Position numbers and translations under genes: made by a program. Source: Rhodoblastus acidophilus (GTDB lineage: Bacteria > Pseudomonadota > Alphaproteobacteria > Rhizobiales > Beijerinckiaceae). From it: a DNA stretch of 64,000 nucleotides. Where the stretch lies: assembly GCF_009720655.1 (NCBI RefSeq), contig NZ_WNKS01000014.1, forward strand, positions 1-64,000, in the 5' to 3' direction. Each line of letters begins with the position of its first letter. Position 1 is the first letter of the stretch. A model generated the notes under the pieces. It had not been told where the DNA came from and did not search any database. It saw nothing but the letters and a program-made list of their open reading frames with translations. This document shows, piece by piece, positions 9,337 through 17,930 of this stretch.

Positions 9337-9861
9337 TCAGACCGGCCGCAGGGCCACCAACCGCTCGGGCGGCCGTCCGAACGTCTCGGCGACCGGAGCG
9401 TCCGGGGCGAGGTCGAGCGGCAGGGCGGTCGTGGACTTGATTTGTTGCAATTCGAATCGCGACGTCACGCTGCGCAGCGGCATGATCGCGGTGAGGCGCT
9501 TGTAGAAGGCGTCGTAAGCGGAAATGTCGGTCGTGACCACTTTCAGCGCGTAATCGACCTCGCCGGCGAGTCGGCTGAACTCCAGAACCTCGGGCATGGC
9601 GGAGACGGCGCGGACGAAGGCCTCAAGCTTCTCGGTCGAATGCTCGCCCGCCTGGATGGAAATGTGGACGGTCAGGCCGAGGCCGACCTTCGCCGCGCAG
9701 AGCAGGGCGACTCGCTTCCTGAGAATTCCGAGCGTCTCCAGCTTTTGAATCCGCTTCCAGCAGGGGGTCGCCGACAGCGCCACGCGCGAGGAGATGTCGG
9801 CGACCGTGACGGTGGCGTCCTCCTGGAGAATTTTCAGGATATGAAGGTCGATGCGGTCCAT
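9337..9861 (-). CDS. Lrp/AsnC family transcriptional regulator
   Basis: Product of 174 residues. The N-terminal winged helix-turn-helix starts MDRIDLHILKILQEDA and contains VALSATPCWKRIQKLE, the recognition-helix region of AsnC/Lrp proteins. A RAM ligand-binding domain follows (about 65-145; GEVDYALKVVT, then a TSRFELQQIKSTTALP end typical of the family). The last 25 residues are a nonconserved tail. Divergent from the tonB-like gene across 179 bp that hold an AT-rich dyad, so auto-regulation and control of the neighbour are plausible. The effector amino acid is unknown. Confidence 0.92.
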   Translation of the reverse strand: MDRIDLHILKILQEDATVTVADISSRVALSATPCWKRIQKLETLGILRKRVALLCAAKVGLGLTVHISIQAGEHSTEKLEAFVRAVSAMPEVLEFSRLAGEVDYALKVVTTDISAYDAFYKRLTAIMPLRSVTSRFELQQIKSTTALPLDLAPDAPVAETFGRPPERLVALRPV

Positions 9862-9886
9862 GAAAGCGGCTCCGGAGCAAGGCAGT

Positions 9887-9913
9887 TAATTTAGTCTATA
9901 AAATTAGTATAAT
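9887..9913. promoter_or_regulatory. AT-rich dyad and TATAAT box upstream of the Lrp-type regulator
   Basis: TAATTT at 9887-9892 is mirrored by AAATTA at 9901-9906, and a perfect TATAAT lies at 9908-9913 on the plus strand. Lrp-family operators are AT-rich dyads of this kind. No clear -35 box is seen, so promoter use is uncertain. Confidence 0.4.
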
Positions 9914-10040
9914 ATGTCAAATCGAAACAGCATGGGCGGTCCCATCAGGCGACGTCCCCTCGTCGCGAAACAGGGCCGCGCCGTCGCGCGAAGTCGAAGA
10001 CGCGGATTTGCCTCTCGGCTGATCCGTGCCAAAGTTGGCC

Positions 10041-10937
10041 ATGACTTTTTCAGCATCTCCCGGCGAACGTTTGTTCGAGCGGCCGAGGCCCCCGGGGCCG
10101 GCCGCCAGGGGACGATTCGCCTTCATCCTCGTGATCTGCTTCCTGCTTCACGCCACCCCGATCTGGGTTTTCATCAATTTCGACCGGTCGCAGGAATTGG
10201 CGCCGGGAGAGCAGGAAATCCCTGTCGAGGTCGTCGTCGAGCCGCCGCCCAAGGAGCCGGAGCCTGAGCCGCCTCCGCCCCAGAAGGAAAAACCCCTCGA
10301 CGAGACAATCGCCACCGACGCGCCGCGCCCGGCCAATGAAGAGAAGGTCGAGAGGAGGGACGCGCAGGACGACGCCTCGCATTCGCCGAAGACGAACAGC
10401 GTCGAGCCGGCCGCGCGCCCGCCCGCGGACGCCGCCGCCTCGAAGCCGGAGGCGTCGCCGGCCGCTGAGCCCATGGATCAGGACCCGAACGGGGAGCCGA
10501 TCGTAGCCAAACCATCTCCGGCGCCGCAGGAGCAACAGAAGGCGCCTCAGCCCACGCCCAAGCCGGACACACAAAAGAAGCCGGCGCAAGACCCCATGTC
10601 GGCTTTCGCCGCCTTGCCTGACTACAGTTTCGCGCCCGTTTCCAAAAAAACGCCCATCGCCACGGGCAAGGCGGCTTCGACCTATCTTTCCATCATCTAC
10701 GGCATGGTGATGTCGCGCATTCGTTACCCTGAGGGCGCGGCCGGTCACGGGCAGAATATCGGAGAGATCGTCTTCGGGGTCGATGGCGTCGGCCATCTTG
10801 TCGGGCAGCGGGTCATCAAGTCGAGCGGCTCGCCCGAACTGGACCTGGCCGCGCTGGCCGCCATCCGCGCCGCCGCGCCCTATCCGCCCCCGCCCACGGG
10901 ACGCGGGATCACCCTGAATCTTCATTACCGACGGTAA
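10041..10937 (+). CDS. TonB-like energy transducer
   Basis: Product of 298 residues from the ATG at 10041; a GTG 15 bp upstream is an alternative. One N-terminal membrane helix (FAFILVICFLLHATPIWVFI, about residues 27-46) is followed by a long periplasmic Pro/Glu/Lys-rich spacer with PPPKEPEPEPPPPQKEKP, and a C-terminal TonB fold (about 205-298; VGQRVIKSSGSPELDLAALA, then a YPPPPTGRG loop). It would couple the inner-membrane proton motive force to TonB-dependent receptors. No exbB, exbD or receptor gene is nearby. Its stop is 7 bp from the end of the convergent potI gene. Confidence 0.85.
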   Translation: MTFSASPGERLFERPRPPGPAARGRFAFILVICFLLHATPIWVFINFDRSQELAPGEQEIPVEVVVEPPPKEPEPEPPPPQKEKPLDETIATDAPRPANEEKVERRDAQDDASHSPKTNSVEPAARPPADAAASKPEASPAAEPMDQDPNGEPIVAKPSPAPQEQQKAPQPTPKPDTQKKPAQDPMSAFAALPDYSFAPVSKKTPIATGKAASTYLSIIYGMVMSRIRYPEGAAGHGQNIGEIVFGVDGVGHLVGQRVIKSSGSPELDLAALAAIRAAAPYPPPPTGRGITLNLHYRR

Positions 10938-10944
10938 GGCGCGG

Positions 10945-11745
10945 TCAGGTCGGGCGTCCGCGAAACCAGATCGTGTGCAGCGCGGACAGCGCCGCGACGA
11001 GGCTGACGACCAGGATGATGAGCGTTCCCAAGGCGTTGATCTCGGGATTGAGGCCCAGCCGCACTTTCGAGAACACCACCATGGGGAGGGTGGTCGAACC
11101 GGGGCCGGAGACGAAGGAGGTGATGACGAGATCGTCGAGGCTCAGCGAAAACGCCAGCAGCCAGCCGGAGAGCAGGGCGGGCGCGATCAGCGGCAGGGTG
11201 ACGAGGAAAAAGACGCGCAACGGCCGCGCGCCCAGGTCGGCCGCCGCCTCCTCAAGGGACACATCGAGTTCGCTCACGCGGGTTTGGACGACCACGGCGA
11301 CGAAGGCGGTCGAGAAGGTGATGTGCGCCATGACGATGGTCTGGACGTCGCGATGCGGCCAGCCCGTCGCCGATTCCAGCGCCACGAACAGCAGCAGCAT
11401 GGAAATGGCCATGATGATTTCCGGGATCGCCAGGATCGCGATCACCATCCCGGAAAACAGGGTGCGGCCCGGGAAACGGCCGAACCGCGCCAGCGCATAT
11501 CCGACCATCGTTCCCAGCACGGTCGCGCCCGTGGCGCTCAGAACCGCGACTTCAATCGAAATGCGGGCGGCGCGGAGGATCTGGTCGTCCTGGAGCAGGG
11601 CGGCGTACCATTTGGTCGAAAAACGCGACCAGACCGTGACGAGTTGGGATTCGTTGAAGGAATAGACGACGATCCAGAGGATCGGGGCGTAGAGGAAGAC
11701 CAGCGCCAGCGCTGACATCCCCTTGACGATCCTTCCCGCGCTCAT
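10945..11745 (-). CDS. potI: Putrescine ABC transporter permease PotI
   Basis: Product of 266 residues with six membrane helices and the binding-protein-dependent permease motif (EAAADLGARPLRVFFLVTLPL, about residues 165-185) that docks the ATPase. FLYAPILWIVVYSFNESQ at the N-terminus is characteristic of PotC/PotI permeases. Last gene of potFGHI, all on the minus strand; its ATG overlaps the end of potH by 4 bp. Confidence 0.9.
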   Translation of the reverse strand: MSAGRIVKGMSALALVFLYAPILWIVVYSFNESQLVTVWSRFSTKWYAALLQDDQILRAARISIEVAVLSATGATVLGTMVGYALARFGRFPGRTLFSGMVIAILAIPEIIMAISMLLLFVALESATGWPHRDVQTIVMAHITFSTAFVAVVVQTRVSELDVSLEEAAADLGARPLRVFFLVTLPLIAPALLSGWLLAFSLSLDDLVITSFVSGPGSTTLPMVVFSKVRLGLNPEINALGTLIILVVSLVAALSALHTIWFRGRPT

Positions 11746-12647
11746 GGCCTGGCGCCCTTGGTGCGGTGGTGTTGCAACGCCAGCAGTGGTCCGACCAGCA
11801 GGGCGACCAGCGCCACCGCCACAGTCGAGGCCACCGGCCAGTCGCGATTGCTAAAAAACTCGTTCCAGAGCGTCGCGCCGATGGTGAGGGTGTCGGGGCC
11901 GCCGAGCAGGGCGGGGACGATATATTCGCCGACCGCCGGGATGAACACCAGCAGGCTGCCCGCGACGATTCCCGGCGCGGCGAGCGGCAGCGTCACCTTG
12001 CGGAACACACGAAACGGCTTCGCGCCGAGATCGCTGGCCGCTTCGAGCAGCGACCAGTCCATTTTTTCCAGATGCGCGTAGAGCGGCAGCACCATAAAGG
12101 GCAGATAGCCGTAGACCATGCCGACGATGACGGCGAAATTGTTGTTGAGAATGACGAGGGGTTTTTCGATGACGCCAAGCCAGAGCAGGGCGCCGTTGAT
12201 CACGCCATTGGGTTTTAGAATGCCGATCCAGGCGTAGACGCGGATCAGGAACGAGGTCCAGAACGGCAGCATCACCAGCAGCAGCAGCGGCGCCCGCCAT
12301 TTTTGGTCGCGCGTCGCGATGAAATAGGCGAGGGGAAAGCCGAGCAACAAGGTGAAGATGACGGTCACCGCCGCATTGCGCAGCGACGAGGCGTAGGCGA
12401 TGAGATAGATGGGGTCGCTGAAGATGAGCTTGTAATTGCCGACATGCAGGGTGAGCACAAGCGCGCCGTCGTCAGCCCAGGAGATCAGCGGTTCGTAAGG
12501 GGGGATGGCCACCGCCGCGCTGGACAAACTGATCTTGGCGACGATCAGGAACGGCGCGAGGAACAGGGCTCCAAGCCACAGAAACGGAATGGCGATGACC
12601 AGGAAGCGCCCGAGCGCGCGCTTTCGCTCTTCCGAAAGCCCTCTCAT
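11742..12647 (-). CDS. potH: Putrescine ABC transporter permease PotH
   Basis: Product of 301 residues, six predicted helices. Contains PFLIVAKISLSSAAVAIPPY in the first periplasmic loop, as in PotH, and the coupling motif EAASDLGAKPFRVFRKVTLP. Overlaps both neighbours by 4 bp (ATGA junctions), so translation is coupled across potG-H-I. Pairs with PotI to form the channel. Confidence 0.9.
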   Translation of the reverse strand: MRGLSEERKRALGRFLVIAIPFLWLGALFLAPFLIVAKISLSSAAVAIPPYEPLISWADDGALVLTLHVGNYKLIFSDPIYLIAYASSLRNAAVTVIFTLLLGFPLAYFIATRDQKWRAPLLLLVMLPFWTSFLIRVYAWIGILKPNGVINGALLWLGVIEKPLVILNNNFAVIVGMVYGYLPFMVLPLYAHLEKMDWSLLEAASDLGAKPFRVFRKVTLPLAAPGIVAGSLLVFIPAVGEYIVPALLGGPDTLTIGATLWNEFFSNRDWPVASTVAVALVALLVGPLLALQHHRTKGARP

Positions 12648-13756
12648 TTGTCGAGCGCCACGCCGGCGTCGGCGCCAAAGCCGATGCGCACGGGCTGTCC
12701 GGACGAAAACCGGGCGCCGAGGTTGGGCGCGGCGACCCTGACCAAAAAACCGCTCGGCAGAGCCACGCGGTAGAGCATGGATTCGCCGAGATAGGCGACC
12801 TCCCTGACCACGCCCTCACACACATTGTCGGCGGCGAAATTTTCGTCCAGCGGCGCGATGCGGATTTTTTCGGGCCGCACGCCCAGCGCGACCTGGTGGT
12901 GGTCGAGCGCGGCCAAATCCTGCGCGGTGCGCAAGGGCCAGTGCGCGCAGTCCACGCGCCAACCGTCCGGGCCGTGCGCCGCCATGCCCTCGAACAGGTT
13001 TATCGAGCCGATGAACGTGGCGACGAAGCGGGAGTGCGGATATTCGTAGATTTCGTGGGGCGCGCCGACTTGCACGACGCGCCCCTTGTCCATCACGGCG
13101 ATGCGGGTGGACATGGCCATGGCCTCTTCCTGGTCATGGGTGACCATGATGAAGGTGACGCCGACCTGCTTTTGAATGTTGATCAACTCGAACTGGGTGG
13201 CCTCGCGCAATTTCTTGTCGAGCGCCGACAGCGGCTCGTCGAGAAGCAGAATTTTGGGGCGTTTGACCAAGGCGCGGGCCAGCGCCACCCGCTGTTTCTG
13301 TCCGCCGGAGAGTTGATTGGGTTTGCGATGGGCGAATTCCGACAATTGCACCAGTTTCAGCGCGTTGACGACGCGCTCTTCCAGGTGGTCCCGCGAAAGC
13401 CCTTCGCTGCGCAGCCCGAAGCCAATGTTTTGCGCCACGCTCATGTGCGGAAACAGCGCGTAGCTCTGGAACATCATGTTCACCGGGCGCTCGTAGGGCT
13501 GCAATTTCAGCAGGTCGAGCCCGTCGAGTTCAACCGCGCCCCGGTCCGGGAATTCAAAGCCGGCGAGCATGCGCAAAAGCGTGGTCTTGCCGCAGCCCGA
13601 GGCGCCGAGCAGCGAGAAGAATTCGCCACGATAAATGTCCAGGCTGACGTCGTCCACGGCGGCGAACCCTTCGAACGTCTTGACGACGTTGCGGATTCGC
13701 AGTTGCGGAGTCGCGGCGGCGTCGGCCCACGGGCTGTCTTGAGGCGCCGGGATCAT
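12644..13756 (-). CDS. potG: Putrescine ABC transporter ATP-binding protein PotG
   Basis: Product of 370 residues. Nucleotide-binding domain with Walker A GASGCGKT, signature LSGGQKQR, Walker B ILLLDEPLSALD, then a C-terminal TOBE-type domain (from about 280) as in PotA/PotG. The ATG at 13756 (MIPAPQD) shares one base with the potF stop; the frame stays open further upstream through potF, but that extension is only a shadow of potF. Confidence 0.92.
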   Translation of the reverse strand: MIPAPQDSPWADAAATPQLRIRNVVKTFEGFAAVDDVSLDIYRGEFFSLLGASGCGKTTLLRMLAGFEFPDRGAVELDGLDLLKLQPYERPVNMMFQSYALFPHMSVAQNIGFGLRSEGLSRDHLEERVVNALKLVQLSEFAHRKPNQLSGGQKQRVALARALVKRPKILLLDEPLSALDKKLREATQFELINIQKQVGVTFIMVTHDQEEAMAMSTRIAVMDKGRVVQVGAPHEIYEYPHSRFVATFIGSINLFEGMAAHGPDGWRVDCAHWPLRTAQDLAALDHHQVALGVRPEKIRIAPLDENFAADNVCEGVVREVAYLGESMLYRVALPSGFLVRVAAPNLGARFSSGQPVRIGFGADAGVALDK

Positions 13757-14853
13757 CAATGCCCGGTCTTGATTTCGGTCCACAGCCGCGTGCGCAGCCG
13801 GTCGGCGGCCGGATCGGCGCCGGTGATCGTGTAAAGGGTCTTTTCCACTTCGGGCGACGGAAAGATGACGGGGTCGGCTGCGGCTTCCGGCGACACGAAC
13901 GGCTTGGCGTCGGCATTTCCGCTCATGGCGTAGACTTTTGAGGACGTCTTCGCCACTTCCTCCGGCTGCATGACGAAATTGATGAATTTGAGGGCGGCTT
14001 CGGGATGCGGCGCGTCCTTGGGGACGGCCAGCACGTCGATATAGCGCTCGGCGCCCTCCTTGGGGATGACGACGGAGATATTGACCCCCTTGCCCGCTTC
14101 CATGGCGCGATGTTTCGCCACCTCGAGGTCGGAGGAATAGCCCCAGGCGAGGCAAATATCCCCGGCGGCCAGCGCGTTGATATATTCGGAGCTGTCGAAC
14201 CGGCGCACCGACGAGCGGATTTCCTTCAACAGATCGGCGGCTTTTTTCAAGTCCTCGGGCTTCTTGGAATCCGGATTGAGCCCGAGCCACAGCAGCGCGG
14301 GCGGAAACACCTCGGTTGGCGAATCCATGATGGAGACGCCGCATTCCTTGAATTTCGCAACCACTTTCGGGTCGAACACCATGCGCAGGCTGTCGAGCGG
14401 CGCGTCGGGCATGATCTGCTTGATCTTGTCGACATTGTAGCCCATCACCACGATGGCGGAGAGCCACGGCACGAGATGGTCGTTGCCTGGGTCCTGCGCC
14501 TCCATGCGCGCCAACAAACCCTTGTCGAGATGGCCGTAGTTCGAAAGTTTCGACTTGTCGAGCGGCTGGTAGAACCCGGCCTTGATCTGGCGCGCGGCGA
14601 AGGGCACGAGGGTCGGGACGACGATGTCATAGCCCGAATTGCCGGCGGACAGCTTGCCTTCCAGCGTCTCGTTGGCGTCGTAGAGGTCGTAGCTGACCTT
14701 GATGCCCGTGGCTTTTTCGAAGGCGGGGACCGTGTCGGGCGCGATATAATCATTCCAGTTATAGATGTTCAGGACGGCGTCGGCGGCGGGGGCGGGCGCC
14801 GCGCTGATCATCACGGCGACGGCGCCGGCGAGAAGGGTCCTGCTTTTTTTCAT
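13756..14853 (-). CDS. potF: Periplasmic putrescine-binding protein PotF
   Basis: Product of 365 residues with a signal peptide (MKKSRTLLAGAVAVMISAAP, Ala-rich cleavage region). Mature protein starts LNIYNWNDYI, the hallmark of PotD/PotF polyamine binders, and has SAIVVMGYNVDKIK and AWGYSSDLEVAKHR in the expected places. First gene of the operon and the likely specificity determinant: putrescine is preferred over spermidine for PotF-type proteins, by family only. About 190 bp upstream is the likely promoter region. Confidence 0.9.
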   Translation of the reverse strand: MKKSRTLLAGAVAVMISAAPAPAADAVLNIYNWNDYIAPDTVPAFEKATGIKVSYDLYDANETLEGKLSAGNSGYDIVVPTLVPFAARQIKAGFYQPLDKSKLSNYGHLDKGLLARMEAQDPGNDHLVPWLSAIVVMGYNVDKIKQIMPDAPLDSLRMVFDPKVVAKFKECGVSIMDSPTEVFPPALLWLGLNPDSKKPEDLKKAADLLKEIRSSVRRFDSSEYINALAAGDICLAWGYSSDLEVAKHRAMEAGKGVNISVVIPKEGAERYIDVLAVPKDAPHPEAALKFINFVMQPEEVAKTSSKVYAMSGNADAKPFVSPEAAADPVIFPSPEVEKTLYTITGADPAADRLRTRLWTEIKTGH

Positions 14854-15047
14854 GTCCGACCTCGTTACGTCTCAGGCGCGCGCCGCGCGCAACTTGACAA
14901 TATGAGGGTATCGCCGATTCCGTCGAGCCCGATTTTCAGTGTTTCCCGCATTGAACGGGGTGCGCGAATCTGTCCAATCGAATTTTAACGAGTGATTCGC
15001 TAAAGGGGCCGCGATCCCTGGACAAAATAGAATTTGAGGAAACCGAC

Positions 15048-15239
15048 TTGCTGAATTCCGACATCCGCGACCGTCTGGCCGCCGCGCAGGCTTTCCGCTG
15101 GGAGGTCGCGCAGACCTTGTCCGACATGGCCGAACGCCTGCGCAAATCCGACGGGCGGGAACAGGAGTGCGACGAGGGCCGCACGCTCCTGGCCGAATGG
15201 CTGCGGCGCGGGGCGGAGGGCGGACGCGACCTCGAGTGA
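15048..15239 (+). CDS. Small protein of unknown function, upstream of the duplicated cassette
   Basis: A 63-residue frame starting with TTG, preceded by GAGGAAA at good spacing. It reads as one amphipathic helix rich in Arg, Glu and Ala (RLAAAQAFRWEVAQTLSDMA) and ends EGGRDLE. Its 3' three quarters also occur, damaged, at 16490-16600 because of the local tandem duplication. No family recognised. The ribosome site and continuous frame argue for a gene; the short length and TTG start argue for caution. Confidence 0.5.
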   Translation: MLNSDIRDRLAAAQAFRWEVAQTLSDMAERLRKSDGREQECDEGRTLLAEWLRRGAEGGRDLE

Positions 15240-16489
15240 TCAGAGGGAACCGCGTCGCGTCACGTTCGTTTTAAGAGTGAACGCGCGACGCACTTTTGCT
15301 CAAAAGGTCGAAATCGGAACCATTTTGCTGGCATGGGGCGTGAAGCGAGCCGGAGACGACCGCTTGACAGTTTGCACAGCAATGGAAGCCACATTGAAAG
15401 CGCGGTCTCCCTCAGCGAGCCGCACATTCGGGAACTTGGCGCCGTGACGGATCGGCGCCCCCTGACCCACCATGAGATCCTGCGGCTGATCGAACCGTTC
15501 ACCCGGCGCAACCACCACGTCGATCTCGCCGCGAGCGACCGCGCCGAGCGGCGTCTGTTGTTCAAGCCGATCGTGCATGGCGCCGACGCCGACGTTTTTG
15601 AAGGCGCCAGCGAAGGTCTCACGCTTGAAGACCTGCGGCCCAACGTCTGGCGGTTGATCCGCACGGTGACCCTGGCGACCGGCGAGACGGCGAAGCTGGC
15701 CACCGAAGGCTCCGACCTGGGAGACCTGCTGGACCGAATCGAAGCCGTTTCTCTCGGGACCCATTTCATCGAGGTCGGCGGCGTCGTCCTCGCCCGGAGC
15801 TATCGGCTGGAGCCCACCGCCCGCACCCTGGGCGCGCCGGTTGTGATGGCGCTCACGGCGGCCGAAGCCAGGCTGGACGGCCTGACCCTGAAGATGAAGC
15901 TGAGCACAGCGCAAGGCTATCCGGCGGAAATCGAACTGTTGCCGCAGGCGGATCAGCCGCATGACCTGCCCGACGACATACTCGCGGCGCTGGGCTGGGA
16001 CTGGAGGGTGCTGCGCCGGCGCGGAACCGGCTGGATCGGGACCCTGCGCGCGCCGGGCCGCGAACCCGAACGCAGCAAGCGCATCGAGACGGCCCTGGAG
16101 GTGGGCGTCGCGCATCTGACGCGGACGCTGGCGGAGCCGCCGCGCCGTTTTCACGAACGGTTCGTTCGGGCGCGCTGGCTGGTGTTGATCAGGCGGATGA
16201 CGCCCGCGCTGGGGCTTGCGGCCCTGCTGGCGGGCAGCGTCGCGCTGGCCTTCGCGGATATTCCTTCCGACACGCCGCTGGCGCGGTTCCTGTTGGCCCT
16301 GCCGGGGTTCATGTTCTACGGGATATTCGGATTGCGCGAATTGCCGCGGCTGGAAGTTCCGGCGCCGCCGCGTCCGTCCAGCGCGCCCTCATGGTTTCCC
16401 CTGCGGGCGAGCCGTGAGGCCCAGCACGTCGTGAGTGTTCAAAACGCCTGAGCCAGCGAGGTTCGATGCGCGGAAATCCGATGTACATC
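15069..16489 (+). repeat. Tandem duplication, unit 1
   Basis: Runs from inside the small gene (GACCGTCTGGCC at 15069) to a remnant of the first codons of the AAA ATPase gene (16461-16489). It is repeated from 16490. The offset is about 1421 bp at the left end and about 1358 bp between the two GTG start codons, because unit 2 has lost some sequence. Confidence 0.85.
15444..16451 (+). CDS. Membrane-anchored protein of unknown function, paralogue 1 of a MoxR/VWA cassette
   Basis: Product of 335 residues. The GTG at 15444 is chosen because it aligns exactly with the start of the second copy (TDRRPLTHHEILRLIEPF against TERRPLTHHEILRLIEPF); upstream codons are not conserved as protein. A soluble N-terminal part of about 250 residues contains DLAASDRAERRLLFKPI, YPAEIELLPQ and RRRGTGWIGTLRAPGRE. 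Two adjacent membrane helices follow near the C-terminus (about residues 254-275 and 283-302), then a short Pro-rich tail. Both termini of the membrane part should face the cytoplasm. No known family recognised. Its neighbours (MoxR ATPase, DUF2201/VWA protein) suggest it is the membrane partner or client of that pair. Confidence 0.75.
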   Translation: MTDRRPLTHHEILRLIEPFTRRNHHVDLAASDRAERRLLFKPIVHGADADVFEGASEGLTLEDLRPNVWRLIRTVTLATGETAKLATEGSDLGDLLDRIEAVSLGTHFIEVGGVVLARSYRLEPTARTLGAPVVMALTAAEARLDGLTLKMKLSTAQGYPAEIELLPQADQPHDLPDDILAALGWDWRVLRRRGTGWIGTLRAPGREPERSKRIETALEVGVAHLTRTLAEPPRRFHERFVRARWLVLIRRMTPALGLAALLAGSVALAFADIPSDTPLARFLLALPGFMFYGIFGLRELPRLEVPAPPRPSSAPSWFPLRASREAQHVVSVQNA

Positions 16490-16600
16490 GACCGTCTGGC
16501 CGTCGCGGAGGGAGACCCCGTCCGACCGTCTGCGCAATTCCGAGGGCCGTTCTCTATGGCTGCGGCGCGGGGCGGAGGGCGGACGCGACCTCGAGTGATT
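16455..16600 (+). pseudogene. Duplication junction: remnants of the AAA ATPase start and of the small upstream gene
   Basis: Bases 16461-16489 repeat the sequence around the ATPase start at 17905 (GATGCGCGGAAATCCGATG), followed directly at 16490 by the middle of the small gene (GACCGTCTGGCC...). The latter has an internal deletion and out-of-frame changes but keeps the intact 3' end (GGACGCGACCTCGAGTGA). Neither remnant can make its original product. Confidence 0.75.
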
Positions 16601-17930
16601 CGAGGGAACCGCGTCGCGTCGCGTTCGTTCTAAAAGGGCACGCGCGACGTACTCTTGCTCAAAAGGCCGAAATCGGACACATTTTGCTGGCATGGGTGTG
16701 AAGCGAGCCGGAGACGACCGCTTGACAGTTTGCACAGCAACGGAAGCCACAGCGAAATCGCGGATTCCCTCAGGTAACCGCAGATACACGGAGCAGGCGG
16801 CGTGACGGAGCGGCGCCCCCTGACCCACCACGAGATCCTGCGGCTGATCGAGCCCTTCGCCGGGCGAGGCCGCCACGTCGATCTCGCCGCAAGCGACCGC
16901 ATCGAGCGGCGCCTGCTTTTCAAACCGATCGTGCATGGCGATGACGCCGAAGTTTTCGAGGGCGCCATCGAAGTTCTCCAACTCGAAGACCTGCGCCCCA
17001 GTGTCTGGCGGCTGATCCGCACGACGAAATTGCCGACAGGCGAGACGGCGCAGCTGGTCACGGAGGGTTCCGATCTCGGCGAATTGCTGGACCGCATCGA
17101 AAGCGTTTCCTTGCGGACACATTTCGTCGGGGTCGGCGATGTCGTTCTCGCCCGAAGCTATCGGCTGGACCCCACCGCCCGCGTTCCCGGCGATCCGTTT
17201 CTGATGGCGCTCACCACCGCCGAAGCGCGGTTGAACGGCCTCACCCTGTCCGTCAAGACCAGCACCGCAAGAGGCTATCCGGCCGAAATCGAGCTGTCGC
17301 CGCAGGAGGAACAACCGCACGAACTGCCGGACGACCTTCTCGCCGCTCTCGGCTGGAACTGGGGGCTGTTGCGCCGGCGCGGGACCGGCTGGATCGGAAC
17401 CCTGCGCGCGCCGGGCCGCGAACCCGACCGCAGCCGTCGCGTCGAAACCGCGCTGGAGAGGGGCGTGGCGCATCTGGCCCAAACGCTGGCGGAGCCGCCG
17501 CGCCAGTTTCATCAAAAGTTTGCGCGCGCGCGCTGGGGTGTGGCGTTCCGCCGCACGATTCCGCTGCTGGGGGCCGTGGCGCTGTTCGCCGGCGCTCTGG
17601 CGATGGTCTTCATCGATGTTCCTCAGGACTCGCCCTTGGCGTTGATGATGTTCAACGCTCCGCCGATCCTGCTGGCCACGCTCTTCACCCTGCAGGAAAT
17701 GCCGCGGCTGGAAATCCCTTCGGCGCCGCGTCCTTCCCGCGCGCCGTCGTGGTTTCCCGGACGGGCTCAAAACGTTCGTCCAAGTCCCGAAGGAGGGGAA
17801 AGTCCCGAAGGAGGGGCAAGTCCCGAGAAAGGGACTGGTCCTGAAAACGTCAGGAGTTCTCAGAACGTCGCAGGTCCTCAAACTATCTTGCCAAGCGAGG
17901 TTTGATGCGCGGAAATCCGATGAACATTCC
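16490..17930 (+). repeat. Tandem duplication, unit 2
   Basis: Second unit, carrying the decayed small-gene remnant, the conserved leader (16594-16801) and paralogue 2, and ending at the intact ATPase start. The noncoding leader is conserved as well as the coding part. Confidence 0.85.
16802..17905 (+). CDS. Membrane-anchored protein of unknown function, paralogue 2 of a MoxR/VWA cassette
   Basis: Product of 367 residues from the GTG at 16802. By eye about two thirds to three quarters identical to the protein at 15444, with the same soluble part and the same two C-terminal membrane helices (TIPLLGAVALFAGALAMVFI and APPILLATLFTL). Its tail is longer and holds a short tandem repeat of SPEGG/SPEKG units (bp 17790-17850), then a Ser/Asn/Gln-rich end. 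Its stop overlaps the ATPase start (TGATG), so this copy, not copy 1, is translationally coupled to the ATPase. Function unknown. Confidence 0.78.
   Translation: MTERRPLTHHEILRLIEPFAGRGRHVDLAASDRIERRLLFKPIVHGDDAEVFEGAIEVLQLEDLRPSVWRLIRTTKLPTGETAQLVTEGSDLGELLDRIESVSLRTHFVGVGDVVLARSYRLDPTARVPGDPFLMALTTAEARLNGLTLSVKTSTARGYPAEIELSPQEEQPHELPDDLLAALGWNWGLLRRRGTGWIGTLRAPGREPDRSRRVETALERGVAHLAQTLAEPPRQFHQKFARARWGVAFRRTIPLLGAVALFAGALAMVFIDVPQDSPLALMMFNAPPILLATLFTLQEMPRLEIPSAPRPSRAPSWFPGRAQNVRPSPEGGESPEGGASPEKGTGPENVRSSQNVAGPQTILPSEV

Noticed and set aside
13757-14467. Upstream extension of the potG frame
   Set aside because: It overlaps potF completely in another frame; the ATG at 13756 matches the family start and the potF stop.
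17780-17880. Short tandem repeats that could suggest a CRISPR-like array
   Set aside because: Units are about 18 bp, contiguous without spacers, and encode SPEGG/SPEKG repeats in frame in a protein tail.
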